A stretch of DNA of 64,000 nt from Olsenella_K sp050953285 (GCA_050953285.1 JBMNMK010000002.1:1240001-1304000); one strand, 5' to 3'; counted from the stretch's first letter, positions 1 through 8,371 are shown. Translations and numbers: made by a program. Notes: generated by a model not told the origin, from the sequence alone.

Positions 1-72
1 TTTTGTTGCAAGTTGTTCACGCAGTGCCCGCGCAAGGCACGTATCTTCACCAAGAATAATTTGAAGTGGCAT
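1..72 (-). CDS. Partial CDS, N-terminal end only, unidentified
   Basis: A reading frame begins with ATG at 72 on the minus strand and runs off the left edge of the window. It encodes 24 residues starting MPLQIILGEDTC. A GAGAGGGG ribosome binding site lies 5 bases before the ATG. It follows the yerC-like gene in the same direction with a 142-base gap, in which I see no convincing terminator. The fragment is too short to assign a family. Confidence 0.55.
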   Translation of the reverse strand, partial: MPLQIILGEDTCLARALREQLATK

Positions 73-214
73 GCGACCCCTCTCTTTGTGGAGTACATGC
101 TACCTCACTCACGGGACAATATCAGAAGCACATGCGTGATCTCTCTTGCGCTGGCAATCCGTACGTGCACACCAGCTCATATGCCGTATCGCTATACGCT
201 ACCTGCCGCGATCC

Positions 215-508
215 TTAAAGATTCTTCAACCGATCCAGCACAAGGCGATATCCACCCGCACCGTTATTGAGGCATTTTGACACGCGACTCACCGTTGTTG
301 AACTAGCACCCGTATATTTGGAAACAGAAAGATACGAGGCCCCTTCGTCCAAAAGACGTGCCATTTCTAGACGCTGAGCCAAGTCCTCAATCTCACGAGG
401 TGTGCATAAATCCTCCAGCAGAGCCTGAGCCTCATCTTGATTCTCCAGCTGACAAAGAGCTGTCAGGAGATTTATGACCTCGTGGTTCTTGAACATGTCG
501 GCGTCCAT
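215..508 (-). CDS. yerC: YerC/YecD family TrpR-like regulator
   Basis: A 97-residue protein of the YerC/YecD (TrpR-related) family, a small helix-turn-helix DNA-binding protein whose regulon is poorly known. The family signature is clear: CTPREIEDLAQRLEMARLLD, then a recognition segment GASSTTVSRVSKCLN and the closing GAGGYR. The start at 508 (MDADMF) is chosen because AGGAGG lies 6 bases before it; an in-frame extension to 586 would run through a perfect dyad that looks like an operator. That dyad lies 20 bases upstream, which suggests autoregulation. Tryptophan binding is not implied by the sequence. Confidence 0.88.
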   Translation of the reverse strand: MDADMFKNHEVINLLTALCQLENQDEAQALLEDLCTPREIEDLAQRLEMARLLDEGASYLSVSKYTGASSTTVSRVSKCLNNGAGGYRLVLDRLKNL

Positions 509-527
509 GGATCCTCCTATCTGCCAC

Positions 528-553
528 AGATACTTTAGCGCATTAAAGTATCT
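528..553. promoter_or_regulatory. Perfect 10-bp inverted repeat between yerC and holin-like gene
   Basis: The arms AGATACTTTA and TAAAGTATCT are perfect complements separated by GCGCAT. The dyad lies just upstream of the TrpR-like gene, in the divergent intergenic region. A possible minus-strand promoter (TTGTCT, 17 bases, CAGATA) would place its -10 inside the dyad. Its symmetry, size and position fit an operator for the adjacent TrpR-family protein; that is inference. Confidence 0.6.
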
Positions 554-662
554 GCTCGCAAGATGCCCTACAGACAAGAGCCTCATGATGCCCTACTGCC
601 CCGGATATAAAACGAAACACCTGGGTATACTTGGGGAACACGTGATCTATATGGAGGATGAT

Positions 663-1022
663 ATGAGAGCACTCGGCATCTGGCTTGCTACCGCCATAGC
701 GGTATACGTAGCAGCAATCTTTGTACCAGGTATTCAAATAGTAGGTGGCATGAACGGGCTCTTGGTCCTCTCCGCCACCTTGGCACTTATCAATGCCTTT
801 GTGAGACCTATCATGCGCATCTTTGCCCTGCCGCTCACCATACTAACCCTGGGCCTTTTCCACTTTGTTGTGAACGCGTTGGCCTTGGAGTTAGCAAGTA
901 GCCTGACCTTCAGCATTTTTGAATCCGGTGTCTATATAGCATCGTTTGGTTCTGCTCTGTTTGCATCGCTGGTGATCTCACTGGTATCGGGCATATCAGA
1001 ATCACTCTTGGGCGTGAAGTAG
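663..1022 (+). CDS. Phage holin family 4-like small membrane protein
   Basis: A 119-residue, very hydrophobic protein with about four membrane segments. The pattern WLATAIAVYVAAIFVPGIQI, then LALINAFVRPIMRIFALPLT and LGLFHFVVNALAL, is typical of the phage_holin_4_2 / YvlD family of bacterial inner-membrane proteins of unknown function. Despite the name these are usually chromosomal housekeeping genes, not prophage. ATG 663 is preferred over the in-frame ATG 651 because GGAGG (653-657) is correctly spaced for it. The last 91 bases overlap the 3' end of the opposing DUF2974 gene. Confidence 0.82.
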   Translation: MRALGIWLATAIAVYVAAIFVPGIQIVGGMNGLLVLSATLALINAFVRPIMRIFALPLTILTLGLFHFVVNALALELASSLTFSIFESGVYIASFGSALFASLVISLVSGISESLLGVK

Positions 1023-2173
1023 GCGTCGACCACTTCTTTTGCAGAACGCATGAGTCCATTTGCCCGCCTGGTAGCACTCAGGCGCGTGTGCTCCAGCTTG
1101 CTGGCAAAAATGGCATTGAGCAGCTCATGCATGATTTTTCTCGTCTCCTCATCCACGGAGTTTATGGCGAGAATAACCTTCTGTAGACCTGCCAACGTTG
1201 CAGCAGAGTCCGCCACGTCGTGAACGCCTGCCGCTTCAAATGCGTCAAAGTGTACGCGTGTCACCTGTGCTCGCTCACTAAAATCCCTGCTGAGCGCCCA
1301 CATGTTGAGCGCCTCGTCGAATGCCTGGGCGTCTCTGTCCAGGCCATCTGCCCTGACAAAGTGATCTTTTTCCACCTGCCAGGTCGTAAGATCGTGCTGC
1401 AATATGCCCTGCGCATCACTTTTGATATAGATGCGCGGCTCTTCTGGCCGATCAAAGATCTCACCCACCACGCTGTAGGCGGGCTGGAATCTCACCACAC
1501 GATCCCCAAAGACGTCATATGCGCTTTGAGCAAGCACATCGCGCGGAAAGCCCTCACCATCGTTGATGAAGATCTTGGAGATGGAGGGCCTGAGCTCGGC
1601 GGGGCAGACGGCGCACGCATACGCCGTGAGGTTGCCACCTTTTGAGTGGCCACCGACGACAAACTGGTGCTTCTCGCCCAGGCGTGTACGGAGGGCATCT
1701 TCCAGGTATGCCGCGGCCATCTTTTGCGATTCCGTGATTTGGTACGAGGCAACAAAGTTTTCTCGCCAGCCAACCAAGGAGGTATCGGTACCTCGGTATG
1801 CCACATAGCTCAAGTTTGGCACAATATCTGCTGTGAGCGCCGCAAACTGCAGCGTCTTGTGCTCATCCAGCACATCCACATAATCATGAAGGCGCACGTG
1901 GGAAAAGCGCTCCGAGGCACCCAGCAGCTCAAGGGTGTGAGCCTCAATATGGGCAACTGACCTCACGTAGGAAGAGAATTTGTCGCCGGCCTTGTCGAGC
2001 AGCCGAGAGACAGCCTCTCCAAGCACGCATGAGCCCTCGCCAGGAGGAGCAATAATGCCCGTAAAATCCATATAGACCAGGCACGACAGGATCAGATTGT
2101 CAACTTCATTGAAGGGGCGCTCGTCAAACGTGATATCTCCGCGCCAGAGAAGATAGTCATCCATTGTTGGCAT
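932..2173 (-). CDS. DUF2974 (Mbeg1-like) alpha/beta hydrolase
   Basis: A 413-residue cytoplasmic protein of the DUF2974 family, a lipase-like alpha/beta hydrolase fold. Visible marks are the N-terminal NEVDNLILSCLVYMDF, the oxyanion region VAYRGTDTSLVGWRENF and the nucleophile elbow GGHSKGGN with Ser177. The substrate is unknown. It shows no signal peptide or membrane segment. The C-terminal 30 or so residues are charged, low in complexity and antisense to the end of the holin-like gene. Met1 and Met4 are both possible starts. Confidence 0.85.
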   Translation of the reverse strand: MPTMDDYLLWRGDITFDERPFNEVDNLILSCLVYMDFTGIIAPPGEGSCVLGEAVSRLLDKAGDKFSSYVRSVAHIEAHTLELLGASERFSHVRLHDYVDVLDEHKTLQFAALTADIVPNLSYVAYRGTDTSLVGWRENFVASYQITESQKMAAAYLEDALRTRLGEKHQFVVGGHSKGGNLTAYACAVCPAELRPSISKIFINDGEGFPRDVLAQSAYDVFGDRVVRFQPAYSVVGEIFDRPEEPRIYIKSDAQGILQHDLTTWQVEKDHFVRADGLDRDAQAFDEALNMWALSRDFSERAQVTRVHFDAFEAAGVHDVADSAATLAGLQKVILAINSVDEETRKIMHELLNAIFASKLEHTRLSATRRANGLMRSAKEVVDAYFTPKSDSDMPDTSEITSDANRAEPNDAI

Positions 2174-2196
2174 GGCACTCCAGCTCCTATAAAAAA

Positions 2197-2217
2197 CCGC
2201 CCGGACTTTCCGGGCGG
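2197..2217 (-). terminator. Intrinsic terminator of the NlpC/P60 gene
   Basis: On the minus strand a 9-bp perfect stem (CCGCCCGGA with its complement, 3-base loop) is followed directly by six T residues (2196-2191). It lies 22 bases past the stop of the NlpC/P60 gene and just upstream of the DUF2974 gene. Confidence 0.9.
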
Positions 2218-2239
2218 CCTTGAGTCAATGTCTCTTTTT

Positions 2240-3499
2240 CTAGACCAGCGGCCCTATGCACGTGTAGGGACTCCACGTAGCCAGGAAATCGACGGCCACC
2301 TTACGTCCGTTGGCATGGAGAATCATTCCGTTGCCCATGTAGAGGGCTACATGGCGCTCAAAATTGCCACCGGGAACATTGCCCCACCAGCACACGACAT
2401 CGCCCGGCTGCGGGTTAGACGTGGCACGTGCGCGCGCGGCGTTGATCTGATCCACGCTCCAATACGATTTCCAGCCGGTTCCTGCTTGAGCATATGCCCA
2501 GCCAACAAGGCCTGAACAATCCCAGCCCACGCCAGGTACATTGGCATGACTGTAATCAAGACCCAACTGTGATGAAGCCGCAGATATGATGGCTTGGCGC
2601 TGCGCGGAGGTCAGGCTGCCGGTGGATGAAGAGTTGGAACCGGAGTTGGAGTTTGAGTTGGAGCCAGAATTAGATCCAGAATTGGAGCCGGAATTTGACC
2701 CCGAATTGTTCTGAGAGCCCCCGTTTGCACTGGAGTTAGAACCGGAGTTAGATCCACCTGCATTGCTTGAGTTATTGTTGTTGGTATCTGTTGCGCTGGT
2801 GTTTGAGGTGTTAGAGCTTTCCTGCGCATCATTGCTGAGGCTTTCATGCGCTTCCTGCGCGGCGCGCTCGCCCTCCTGGCGGGCTGCCTCATCAGCGGCG
2901 GCAATCTGTGCTTTGAGCTCATCGCTCAAGTTGTTGAGATAGCTCTCCTGTGCAGACTGCTTGCTCTGAAGGTCGTTGGCCTCTTCCTCTTGCTGCTGCG
3001 CAAGCTGCTCCTGCTGAGCTTTGAGCGCCTCCAGAGCTGCCAGCTCATTATCATATTGAGACTTGAGATCCTTAACAGCGTTGATTGCCTGAACGCGACC
3101 GTCAGATACCTGCTGTGCATACACCAAGTTGCTCACCAAAGAATCAAAGCTGGTGGAGCCTAACACCAAGGAGAGCAGGGTATCTCCGCCGCCGGACTTA
3201 TACGTGGCAGAAACACTTTTTGCCAGCGTTTCCTGGGCCTCATCCAACTTGGACTTGGTCTCTTCAGAATCGGCAAGCTTGGATTGGTATTCCTGATTGG
3301 TCTGATCTATCTGGTAATAAGTATCCTGCAGCTTCTCATCAATATCTGCATACTTCATAGAAAGAAAATCAAGCTGCTGGCGTGCAGCGTCAACATCTGC
3401 CTGAGAAACCTCTGCGAATGCCACAACAGGAGATCCTGCCGCTACCAGTGTGGCTGCAATCGCACAGGCGGCAATTTTGTGCCTGAGCGTAGTTTTCAT
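2240..3499 (-). CDS. Secreted NlpC/P60 peptidoglycan hydrolase with coiled coil and Ser/Asn/Gly linker
   Basis: A 419-residue wall hydrolase. A signal peptide covers about residues 1-29 (basic start, hydrophobic core, cleavage near AFA-EV). Residues 30 to about 215 form a long Gln/Glu/Leu-rich coiled coil like that of PcsB/CwlO-type hydrolases. A Ser/Asn/Gly linker with repeated NSGS units follows, then a C-terminal NlpC/P60 domain with Cys328 in DCSG, His383 in RHVALY and His395 in HANG. Such enzymes cut the D-Glu to DAP stem-peptide bond. The coiled coil suggests control by a membrane partner such as FtsEX, not seen here. It ends at an intrinsic terminator. Confidence 0.93.
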   Translation of the reverse strand: MKTTLRHKIAACAIAATLVAAGSPVVAFAEVSQADVDAARQQLDFLSMKYADIDEKLQDTYYQIDQTNQEYQSKLADSEETKSKLDEAQETLAKSVSATYKSGGGDTLLSLVLGSTSFDSLVSNLVYAQQVSDGRVQAINAVKDLKSQYDNELAALEALKAQQEQLAQQQEEEANDLQSKQSAQESYLNNLSDELKAQIAAADEAARQEGERAAQEAHESLSNDAQESSNTSNTSATDTNNNNSSNAGGSNSGSNSSANGGSQNNSGSNSGSNSGSNSGSNSNSNSGSNSSSTGSLTSAQRQAIISAASSQLGLDYSHANVPGVGWDCSGLVGWAYAQAGTGWKSYWSVDQINAARARATSNPQPGDVVCWWGNVPGGNFERHVALYMGNGMILHANGRKVAVDFLATWSPYTCIGPLV

Positions 3500-3640
3500 A
3501 CGGACTTCCTTTGCGTGTATATGTCACAGTTATGCCATATGTAGAAACTCAAAAACCAATCCTACCATTTTTCTGACAAAAACATGCATAACTCCACAGC
3601 ATATGCCCGCGACTCACAAGACCCCAAGCAACCTTAAATA

Positions 3641-4204
3641 TTAACGACGAGAACCCCGTGTGCGTCGCGCCTCTGCCTCACGCACAGCTGAGGGGGCAGA
3701 CCTTCTCACATGCGGCGTGGCGCCGGGCGTATCATCTTCCCATTCCAGGTCAAAAAATCCTGCCCACGGATCCCCTTTGCGCACCTCAACCCCATAGCGC
3801 GCATCAGAACGTGTTTGCTCATGGCGCATAACGTACATGCCCAGCACAAAGCAGAGGCCGGAGAGAACAGAAGGAGCCGCCCATAAAAGCAGATAGAGGG
3901 CGTCAGCTGCCGAGGCAATCATATCGAGCAATCCAAGAATAAAGATGGCGTAGACCACAAGCGTATGCATAAGACCCAGCCGCCACGATGCCCTGCCGAC
4001 GCTGCGTGTCCTATGCTGCGCTATCTCACCCATAATGAGACCATAGGGAGCTGCACCTATGGCATAGGGCATCAAAAAGAGGAACGTCCAGTGACCACGC
4101 GCCAACTCACTCGATCCTTGCATAAGAGGGCCCATAACGGAAAGCACCGCAAGGATCACGTAGCTGATCCACAGTGGCATAAGCGTTTTTAGCGTTTTGC
4201 CCAT
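3641..4204 (-). CDS. Unidentified integral membrane protein
   Basis: A 187-residue protein that I do not recognise. The first 130 residues hold about four or five hydrophobic segments (for example LWISYVILAVLSVMGPLM, WTFLFLMPYAIGAAPYGLIM, TLVVYAIFILGLLDMI and LWAAPSVLSGLCFVLGMYV). A charged cytoplasmic-type tail rich in Arg and Asp follows. The start at 4204 has a GAGGGGATGAG binding site. It precedes the NlpC/P60 gene by 141 bases in the same direction, without a terminator that I can see. Confidence 0.7.
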   Translation of the reverse strand: MGKTLKTLMPLWISYVILAVLSVMGPLMQGSSELARGHWTFLFLMPYAIGAAPYGLIMGEIAQHRTRSVGRASWRLGLMHTLVVYAIFILGLLDMIASAADALYLLLWAAPSVLSGLCFVLGMYVMRHEQTRSDARYGVEVRKGDPWAGFFDLEWEDDTPGATPHVRRSAPSAVREAEARRTRGSRR

Positions 4205-4352
4205 CTCATCCCCTCAAATTGCCATCAATATCAAGAGAATAGGACAAGCGCGCCCAAAACTACCCGAGATTTTGGCGGAAACCAAGGAGTAAGCAAAGCC
4301 TTCATACCTAACTTGAGTATGATGCCTATGCAGACAAGAAATCGGGAGTGAC

Positions 4353-5351
4353 ATGAAGAAAATTCTGGTTATTGCAACAGGCGGAACCATTGCGTCAACG
4401 CAGAATGCGCGGGGCCTCACCCCTTCGGTATCAGGTCGTGATCTGGTAAAACAGGTGCCCCTTATAGCCGATGTGTGCTCGCTGGATTTTGTTCAGCCCA
4501 TGAATATTGACAGCACAAATATGCGACCAGAAAACTGGATGGCGCTCGCCCAGCTCATCCAGACAAGCTGGGCACACTACGACGGTTTTGTTGTCTTGCA
4601 CGGAACTGACACCATGGCCTATACAGCAGCTGCCCTCTCCTATTTGGTTCAATCAAGCGAGAAACCCATTGTGCTCACCGGCTCGCAGCAACCGATGGCA
4701 AACCCTTTTACGGATGCCAAGCTCAACCTCTACCAATCGGTCCTCTATGCCGCGAGCGATCTCTCACACGACGTGAGCGTGGTCTTTGGCGGCAAGGCAA
4801 TTGCTGGCACACGCGCTCACAAGCAGCGCACCATGAGCTTTAACGCCTTCGCCAGCATGAACTTTCCACCGCTGGCATCCATTAAGACGGATAAGATCTT
4901 CCCCGCTCCCCAGCTTGTGCACGCTAACGAGACGGCCACAAAGCCGCGGTTTTACACCCAGCTCAACAGCCGCGTGATGGTGTTGAAGCTCACCCCCGGG
5001 CTTGACCCATCGGTGCTCGACGCCCTAAAGGAGAACTACGACGGACTCGTTGTTGAGACCTTTGGCATTGGCGGTATCCCGGATTCAGATAAAAGCTGGC
5101 AGGAGGCCCTCTTTGGTTGGGTTGATGCCCACAAGACCGTGGTGATCACCACGCAGGTGCCAGAAGAAGGACTTGATCTGGGTGTCTATGAAGTCGGGCG
5201 AGTATATGCCCACCACAGCGGCATTCTCAAAGGTGATGATATGACCACCGAGGCTCTTCTTGCCAAAACCATGTGGGTGTTGGGCCAAACTGAGGACCCC
5301 GAAGAGATAGCTCGGCTCTTCTACACGCCCATCAACCATGATCGATCCTGA
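4353..5351 (+). CDS. ansA: Type I (cytoplasmic) L-asparaginase
   Basis: A 332-residue enzyme hydrolysing L-asparagine to aspartate and ammonia. The N-terminal nucleophile motif ATGGTIAST contains Thr12, and the second catalytic triad motif HGTDTMAYTA contains Thr85 and Asp86. No signal peptide is present, which fits the cytoplasmic type I class. GGGAG precedes the ATG by 6 bases. The gene is transcribed alone and converges on the DAP genes. The space after its stop holds a hairpin that an IS3 element has split. Confidence 0.93.
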   Translation: MKKILVIATGGTIASTQNARGLTPSVSGRDLVKQVPLIADVCSLDFVQPMNIDSTNMRPENWMALAQLIQTSWAHYDGFVVLHGTDTMAYTAAALSYLVQSSEKPIVLTGSQQPMANPFTDAKLNLYQSVLYAASDLSHDVSVVFGGKAIAGTRAHKQRTMSFNAFASMNFPPLASIKTDKIFPAPQLVHANETATKPRFYTQLNSRVMVLKLTPGLDPSVLDALKENYDGLVVETFGIGGIPDSDKSWQEALFGWVDAHKTVVITTQVPEEGLDLGVYEVGRVYAHHSGILKGDDMTTEALLAKTMWVLGQTEDPEEIARLFYTPINHDRS

Positions 5352-5441
5352 AGATAGAAGAGCACCTCTGCCTTTGAACCGCACCCCAGAAGTTGGAGTC
5401 CAGAAAGTAAAGGACAACGATTTCTGGAGGTGCGGTTTTTC

Positions 5442-5945
5442 ATGACCGAGTACAGCGTCGACGTCAGGAGGGCGGCCGCGAGGCTGATGGAGAGGGGGCT
5501 GGGCTGGGCATCCATAGCCAAAAGGCTTGCAATGCCGGAAGGCACCGTCCGAAAATGGGTCGAGACATACAGGGCGTGCGGAAGCGAGGTGCTCTTCGGC
5601 ATGGGGTCCGAGCACAGGGCATACGACTACGAGACGAAGCTCGCCGCGGTGCGCGACCACCTCGAGGACGGAATGCCCCTCCAGGCTGTGATGTCGAAGC
5701 ACGGCATAGCGAGCAGGTCGGCGCTCCAAAGATGGGTGAAGGCGTACAGGGACGGAGGCCCCGAGGCGCTCAGGCCGAGGCCGAAGGGCAGGCCGAGGGG
5801 GGCGAGGAGCCGTCCCGGGCCCGAGCCGACCCGCGAGCAGGAGCTCGAGGCCGAGAACCGGAAGCTCAGGGCCGAGGTCGCGTACTTAAAAAAACTTCGA
5901 GCCCTGGAGGCGGAGGGGCGGGCACGTGGGACAGGTGCCAGGTGA
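5442..5945 (+). CDS. IS3 family transposase OrfA
   Basis: A 167-residue DNA-binding subunit with two helix-turn-helix segments (VRRAAARLMERGLGWASIAK and a second near residues 60-95), a basic Arg/Pro stretch, and a C-terminal leucine-zipper-like helix (QELEAENRKLRAEVAYLKKL). A run of seven A (5888-5894, read A AAA AAA C) near the 3' end is the usual -1 frameshift site producing the OrfAB fusion transposase. ATG 5442 is preferred over GTG 5430, which abuts the GGAGG. Confidence 0.93.
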   Translation: MTEYSVDVRRAAARLMERGLGWASIAKRLAMPEGTVRKWVETYRACGSEVLFGMGSEHRAYDYETKLAAVRDHLEDGMPLQAVMSKHGIASRSALQRWVKAYRDGGPEALRPRPKGRPRGARSRPGPEPTREQELEAENRKLRAEVAYLKKLRALEAEGRARGTGAR

Positions 5946-6802
5946 TCCGCGGGCTTTCGGGGCAGGGGTACGGGCTGGACGACCTGCTGGAGGCGTCGGG
6001 CATCCCGCGCTCCACCTACTACTACAACCTCAGGAGGGAGCCCAGGGCCACGCGCAGGGAGCTGTGGCCCAAGGTCGAGGAGATATTCCGGCGCACGGCC
6101 AACGGCTGCGGGTACCGGCAGGTCATGATGTGCCTGAGGGCCGAGGACGGCGTGCGCATCTCCGGCAAGACCGTGCTCAAGATGATGCGCGAGATGGGGC
6201 TGAGATGCGGCATACGCCGCGAGACCGAATACCACCGGTACAACTCCTACAGGGGCAAGGTGGGCCGCACCTTCGAGAACCTGCTGGGACGCGACTTCAG
6301 GGCCGGTCGGCCATGGGAGAAGATGGGCACCGACGTCACCGAGTTCAACCTGGGCTTCGGCAAGGCGTACCTGGCGCCCGTGCTCGACTTCTGCACCGAC
6401 GAGGTCGTGGCCTGGTCGATATCCGAGCACCCCGACATGGCCCAGCAGAGAGAGATGCTGGGCATGCTCCTCGGAAGGAAGCCGGAGGGCGCCCGCCCCA
6501 TACTCACCAGCGACATGGGCTGGCAGTACCAGAGCGACTGGTACTGCGCGACCATAGCGGGCGCGGGGTTCGTCCAGAGCATGTCGCGCAAGGGAAACTG
6601 CCTCGACAACGCTTGCACCGAGGGCTTCTTCGGGCATCTGAAGGACGAGTTCTTCCGCCACCAGAAATGGGACAGCTTCGAATCCTTCAAGCGGGACCTC
6701 GACGGATATATCCGCCACTGGAACACGCGACGCCGCCAAATAGGGCTCGAGGGCATGACCCCTGCCGAATACAGGAATCACGCCCTCGGGGACGCGGCAT
6801 AG
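5888..6802 (+). CDS. IS3 family transposase OrfB (catalytic part, made by -1 frameshift)
   Basis: The frame entered after -1 slippage on the A7 run gives about 304 residues, coordinates starting at the slip. It has the HTH_21 segment (SGIPRSTYYYNLRR), then an rve integrase core with the catalytic Asp in GTDVTEF, the second Asp in TSDMGWQY and the Glu in NACTEGFFGHLKDE. The C-terminal YIRHWNTRRRQIGLEGMTP is typical of the IS3 family. GTG 5942 could also serve for separate translation. Confidence 0.93.
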   Translation, partial: KKTSSPGGGGAGTWDRCQVIRGLSGQGYGLDDLLEASGIPRSTYYYNLRREPRATRRELWPKVEEIFRRTANGCGYRQVMMCLRAEDGVRISGKTVLKMMREMGLRCGIRRETEYHRYNSYRGKVGRTFENLLGRDFRAGRPWEKMGTDVTEFNLGFGKAYLAPVLDFCTDEVVAWSISEHPDMAQQREMLGMLLGRKPEGARPILTSDMGWQYQSDWYCATIAGAGFVQSMSRKGNCLDNACTEGFFGHLKDEFFRHQKWDSFESFKRDLDGYIRHWNTRRRQIGLEGMTPAEYRNHALGDAA

Positions 6803-6900
6803 CCGCTAGACTCTTATTTATCGACTCCAACTTCTGGGGTGCGGTTCACTTTGCGCACAGGTGCTCTTGGAATGTGGTGCTACGAACCGGTGCGCTGAGC

Positions 6901-7608
6901 CTAGGAAAGGTTGCGCAGAGCATCCACCAAACCTGTTTTACCTGCCGTTTTCTCGTCCTTATACTTGATTATTTTTGCGGGGCAGCCGGCCACGACCGCG
7001 CGGGGCGGCACGTCTTCTACCACCACCGCACCTGCTGCAACCACAGCCCCCGCACCGACGCGGCAGCCCTCTATCACCACAGCGTTTGCGCCAATGAGCA
7101 CGTCGTCTTCTATCACGACAGGCGTCGCACTGGCGGGTTCAACCACGCCAGCAAGGACCGCTCCCGCGCCAATGTGGCAGCGCTTGCCCACGATGGCGCG
7201 CCCACCCAAGACAGCGCCCATATCTATCATGCTTGAAGCGCCAATGTGCGCGCCAATGTTGATCACCGCGCCCATCATGATGACCGCGTTGTCCTCAATT
7301 TCAACCTTTTCCCTGATAAGAGCGCCTGGCTCAATGCGGGCATGAATGTCTTTGATGTCCAGAAGCGCCACGCCAGAATTTCTTCTATCTGACTCCACCA
7401 CCACATCAGCAATCTTGTCAGCATCTGCGGTCAACACAGGCGAAAGCTCGTCCCAATTACAAAACACGATCTTACTGAGGCCGTCTCCAAAGACGTGAGC
7501 GCTTGCAGGATAGTCAATACTCCCTGCAATTTTCTCGTTGATATAGGCCTTGACCGGCGTCTTTTTAGGCGCCGTGGCAATGTAGTCAATGATTTCTTGA
7601 GCATCCAT
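6901..7608 (-). CDS. dapH: Tetrahydrodipicolinate N-acetyltransferase
   Basis: A 235-residue enzyme that acetylates tetrahydrodipicolinate with acetyl-CoA, the first dedicated step of the acetylase branch to diaminopimelate. The N-terminal domain (MDAQEIIDYIATAPKKTPVK) and the left-handed beta-helix hexapeptide repeats (IGAHIGASSMIDMGAVLGGR) match DapH rather than the succinyl-transferase DapD. GGAAGGAG precedes the ATG. It is the last gene of the lysA-dapA-dapB-dapH run, 31 bases after dapB. The acetyl intermediate is used by the PatA and DapL-type enzymes encoded further upstream. Confidence 0.94.
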   Translation of the reverse strand: MDAQEIIDYIATAPKKTPVKAYINEKIAGSIDYPASAHVFGDGLSKIVFCNWDELSPVLTADADKIADVVVESDRRNSGVALLDIKDIHARIEPGALIREKVEIEDNAVIMMGAVINIGAHIGASSMIDMGAVLGGRAIVGKRCHIGAGAVLAGVVEPASATPVVIEDDVLIGANAVVIEGCRVGAGAVVAAGAVVVEDVPPRAVVAGCPAKIIKYKDEKTAGKTGLVDALRNLS

Positions 7609-7639
7609 AGGAGCTCCTTCCCCGCTTGGCGTGATTGCG

Positions 7640-8371
7640 TTAGTGTGCGTCGAACATCAGCTCATCAAAGGAATAAAACCCTGGATCGGCGTTCACGAGT
7701 TTTCGTGCGGCAGCAAGCGCACCGGTGGCAAAGATCTCGCGTGAGGTGGCACGATGCGAGAGCACGACCTCCTCGTCCTGGCCAAAGAAGTGCACCTCAT
7801 GGGTACCAGCCACTGTGCCGCCGCGCACGCTATGAATGCCAATTTCCTGCTTGCTGCGCGGTCCAACCGCACCTTCCCTACCATAAACAAGTTCTGACGC
7901 GCCGCTCGGATCCACAGCTTCTACCAGCATCTTTGCTGTTCCAGATGGCGCGTCGGCCTTCTTGTTGTGATGTGTCTCTACAATCTCTATGTCCCAGCCG
8001 GGAAGCGAGGTTGCGGCCAGACGTGCGAGGTGGCGCAAGGTAGCAACTCCCAGCGAGTAGTTTCCGGACTGAATCACCGCACTCACCTCCCCGAGCTCTT
8101 TGATCTTCTCGACCTCTTGGGCGCTCAAACCGGTTGTCCCCACCACAAGGGCAGCATGCGTGCGTCGCACATATGCCGTGATGGCATCGAGTGCTTGAGG
8201 GTTTGAAAAATCTATGAGGACGTCGGCCGCAGGTGCTGCTTTGCCCAGCTCAGAAATGTTATCCACATCATAGGCGCCCACACATTGAAGATCGTCTGAG
8301 GAATCAATGAGCTTCGTCAGAACGGCTCCCATCTGGCCTTTTCCGACGAGAATTACGTTGAGCTTAGCCAA
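7640..8371 (-). CDS. dapB: 4-hydroxy-tetrahydrodipicolinate reductase
   Basis: A 243-residue NAD(P)H-dependent reductase. The N-terminal Rossmann motif is GKGQMGAVL. VVGTTGLS, the catalytic His pair in ETHHNKKADAPSGTA and the closing region are characteristic. Translation starts at TTG 8371, shown by AGGAGG 9 bases upstream and by the absence of a better codon. It overlaps the dapA end by 8 bases, indicating translational coupling. Confidence 0.95.
   Translation of the reverse strand: MAKLNVILVGKGQMGAVLTKLIDSSDDLQCVGAYDVDNISELGKAAPAADVLIDFSNPQALDAITAYVRRTHAALVVGTTGLSAQEVEKIKELGEVSAVIQSGNYSLGVATLRHLARLAATSLPGWDIEIVETHHNKKADAPSGTAKMLVEAVDPSGASELVYGREGAVGPRSKQEIGIHSVRGGTVAGTHEVHFFGQDEEVVLSHRATSREIFATGALAAARKLVNADPGFYSFDELMFDAH

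Larger units (their letters stand above)
5375..6848 (+). mobile_element. IS3 family (IS150-like) insertion sequence, intact
   Basis: A 1474-bp element with perfect 26-bp terminal inverted repeats (5375-5400 and 6823-6848) that begin TGAACCGCACCCC, and a 3-bp target duplication CTT (5372-5374 and 6849-6851). It carries the two overlapping frames of the family joined by a -1 slippery run. Both frames are open and the DDE residues are present, so the element appears active. Its G+C content and codon use are visibly higher than those of the flanking genes, suggesting arrival from a high-GC relative. Confidence 0.96.
5358..6868. other. Intergenic hairpin between ansA and dapH, split by the IS3 element
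   Basis: AAGAGCACCT at 5358-5367 and AGGTGCTCTT at 6859-6868 are perfect 10-bp complements lying on either side of the insertion. Removing the IS and one copy of the CTT duplication restores a single hairpin with a 14-base loop between two convergent genes, where a bidirectional terminator would be expected. No U tract flanks the stem, so the terminator role is only probable. Confidence 0.7.

Noticed and set aside
474..662. Upstream in-frame extension of the holin-like gene to 474.
   Set aside because: It would run antisense through yerC and its operator-like dyad; a correctly spaced GGAGG points to 663.
2630..2800. Short repeated units that at first look like a small repeat array.
   Set aside because: They are codon-level repeats of Asn-Ser-Gly-Ser in the linker of the NlpC/P60 protein; there are no spacers as in CRISPR.
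5627..6781. Long minus-strand ORF of 384 residues inside the IS3 element.
   Set aside because: Antisense shadow of the high-GC transposase frames; composition is Val/Leu/Pro-rich without domains.
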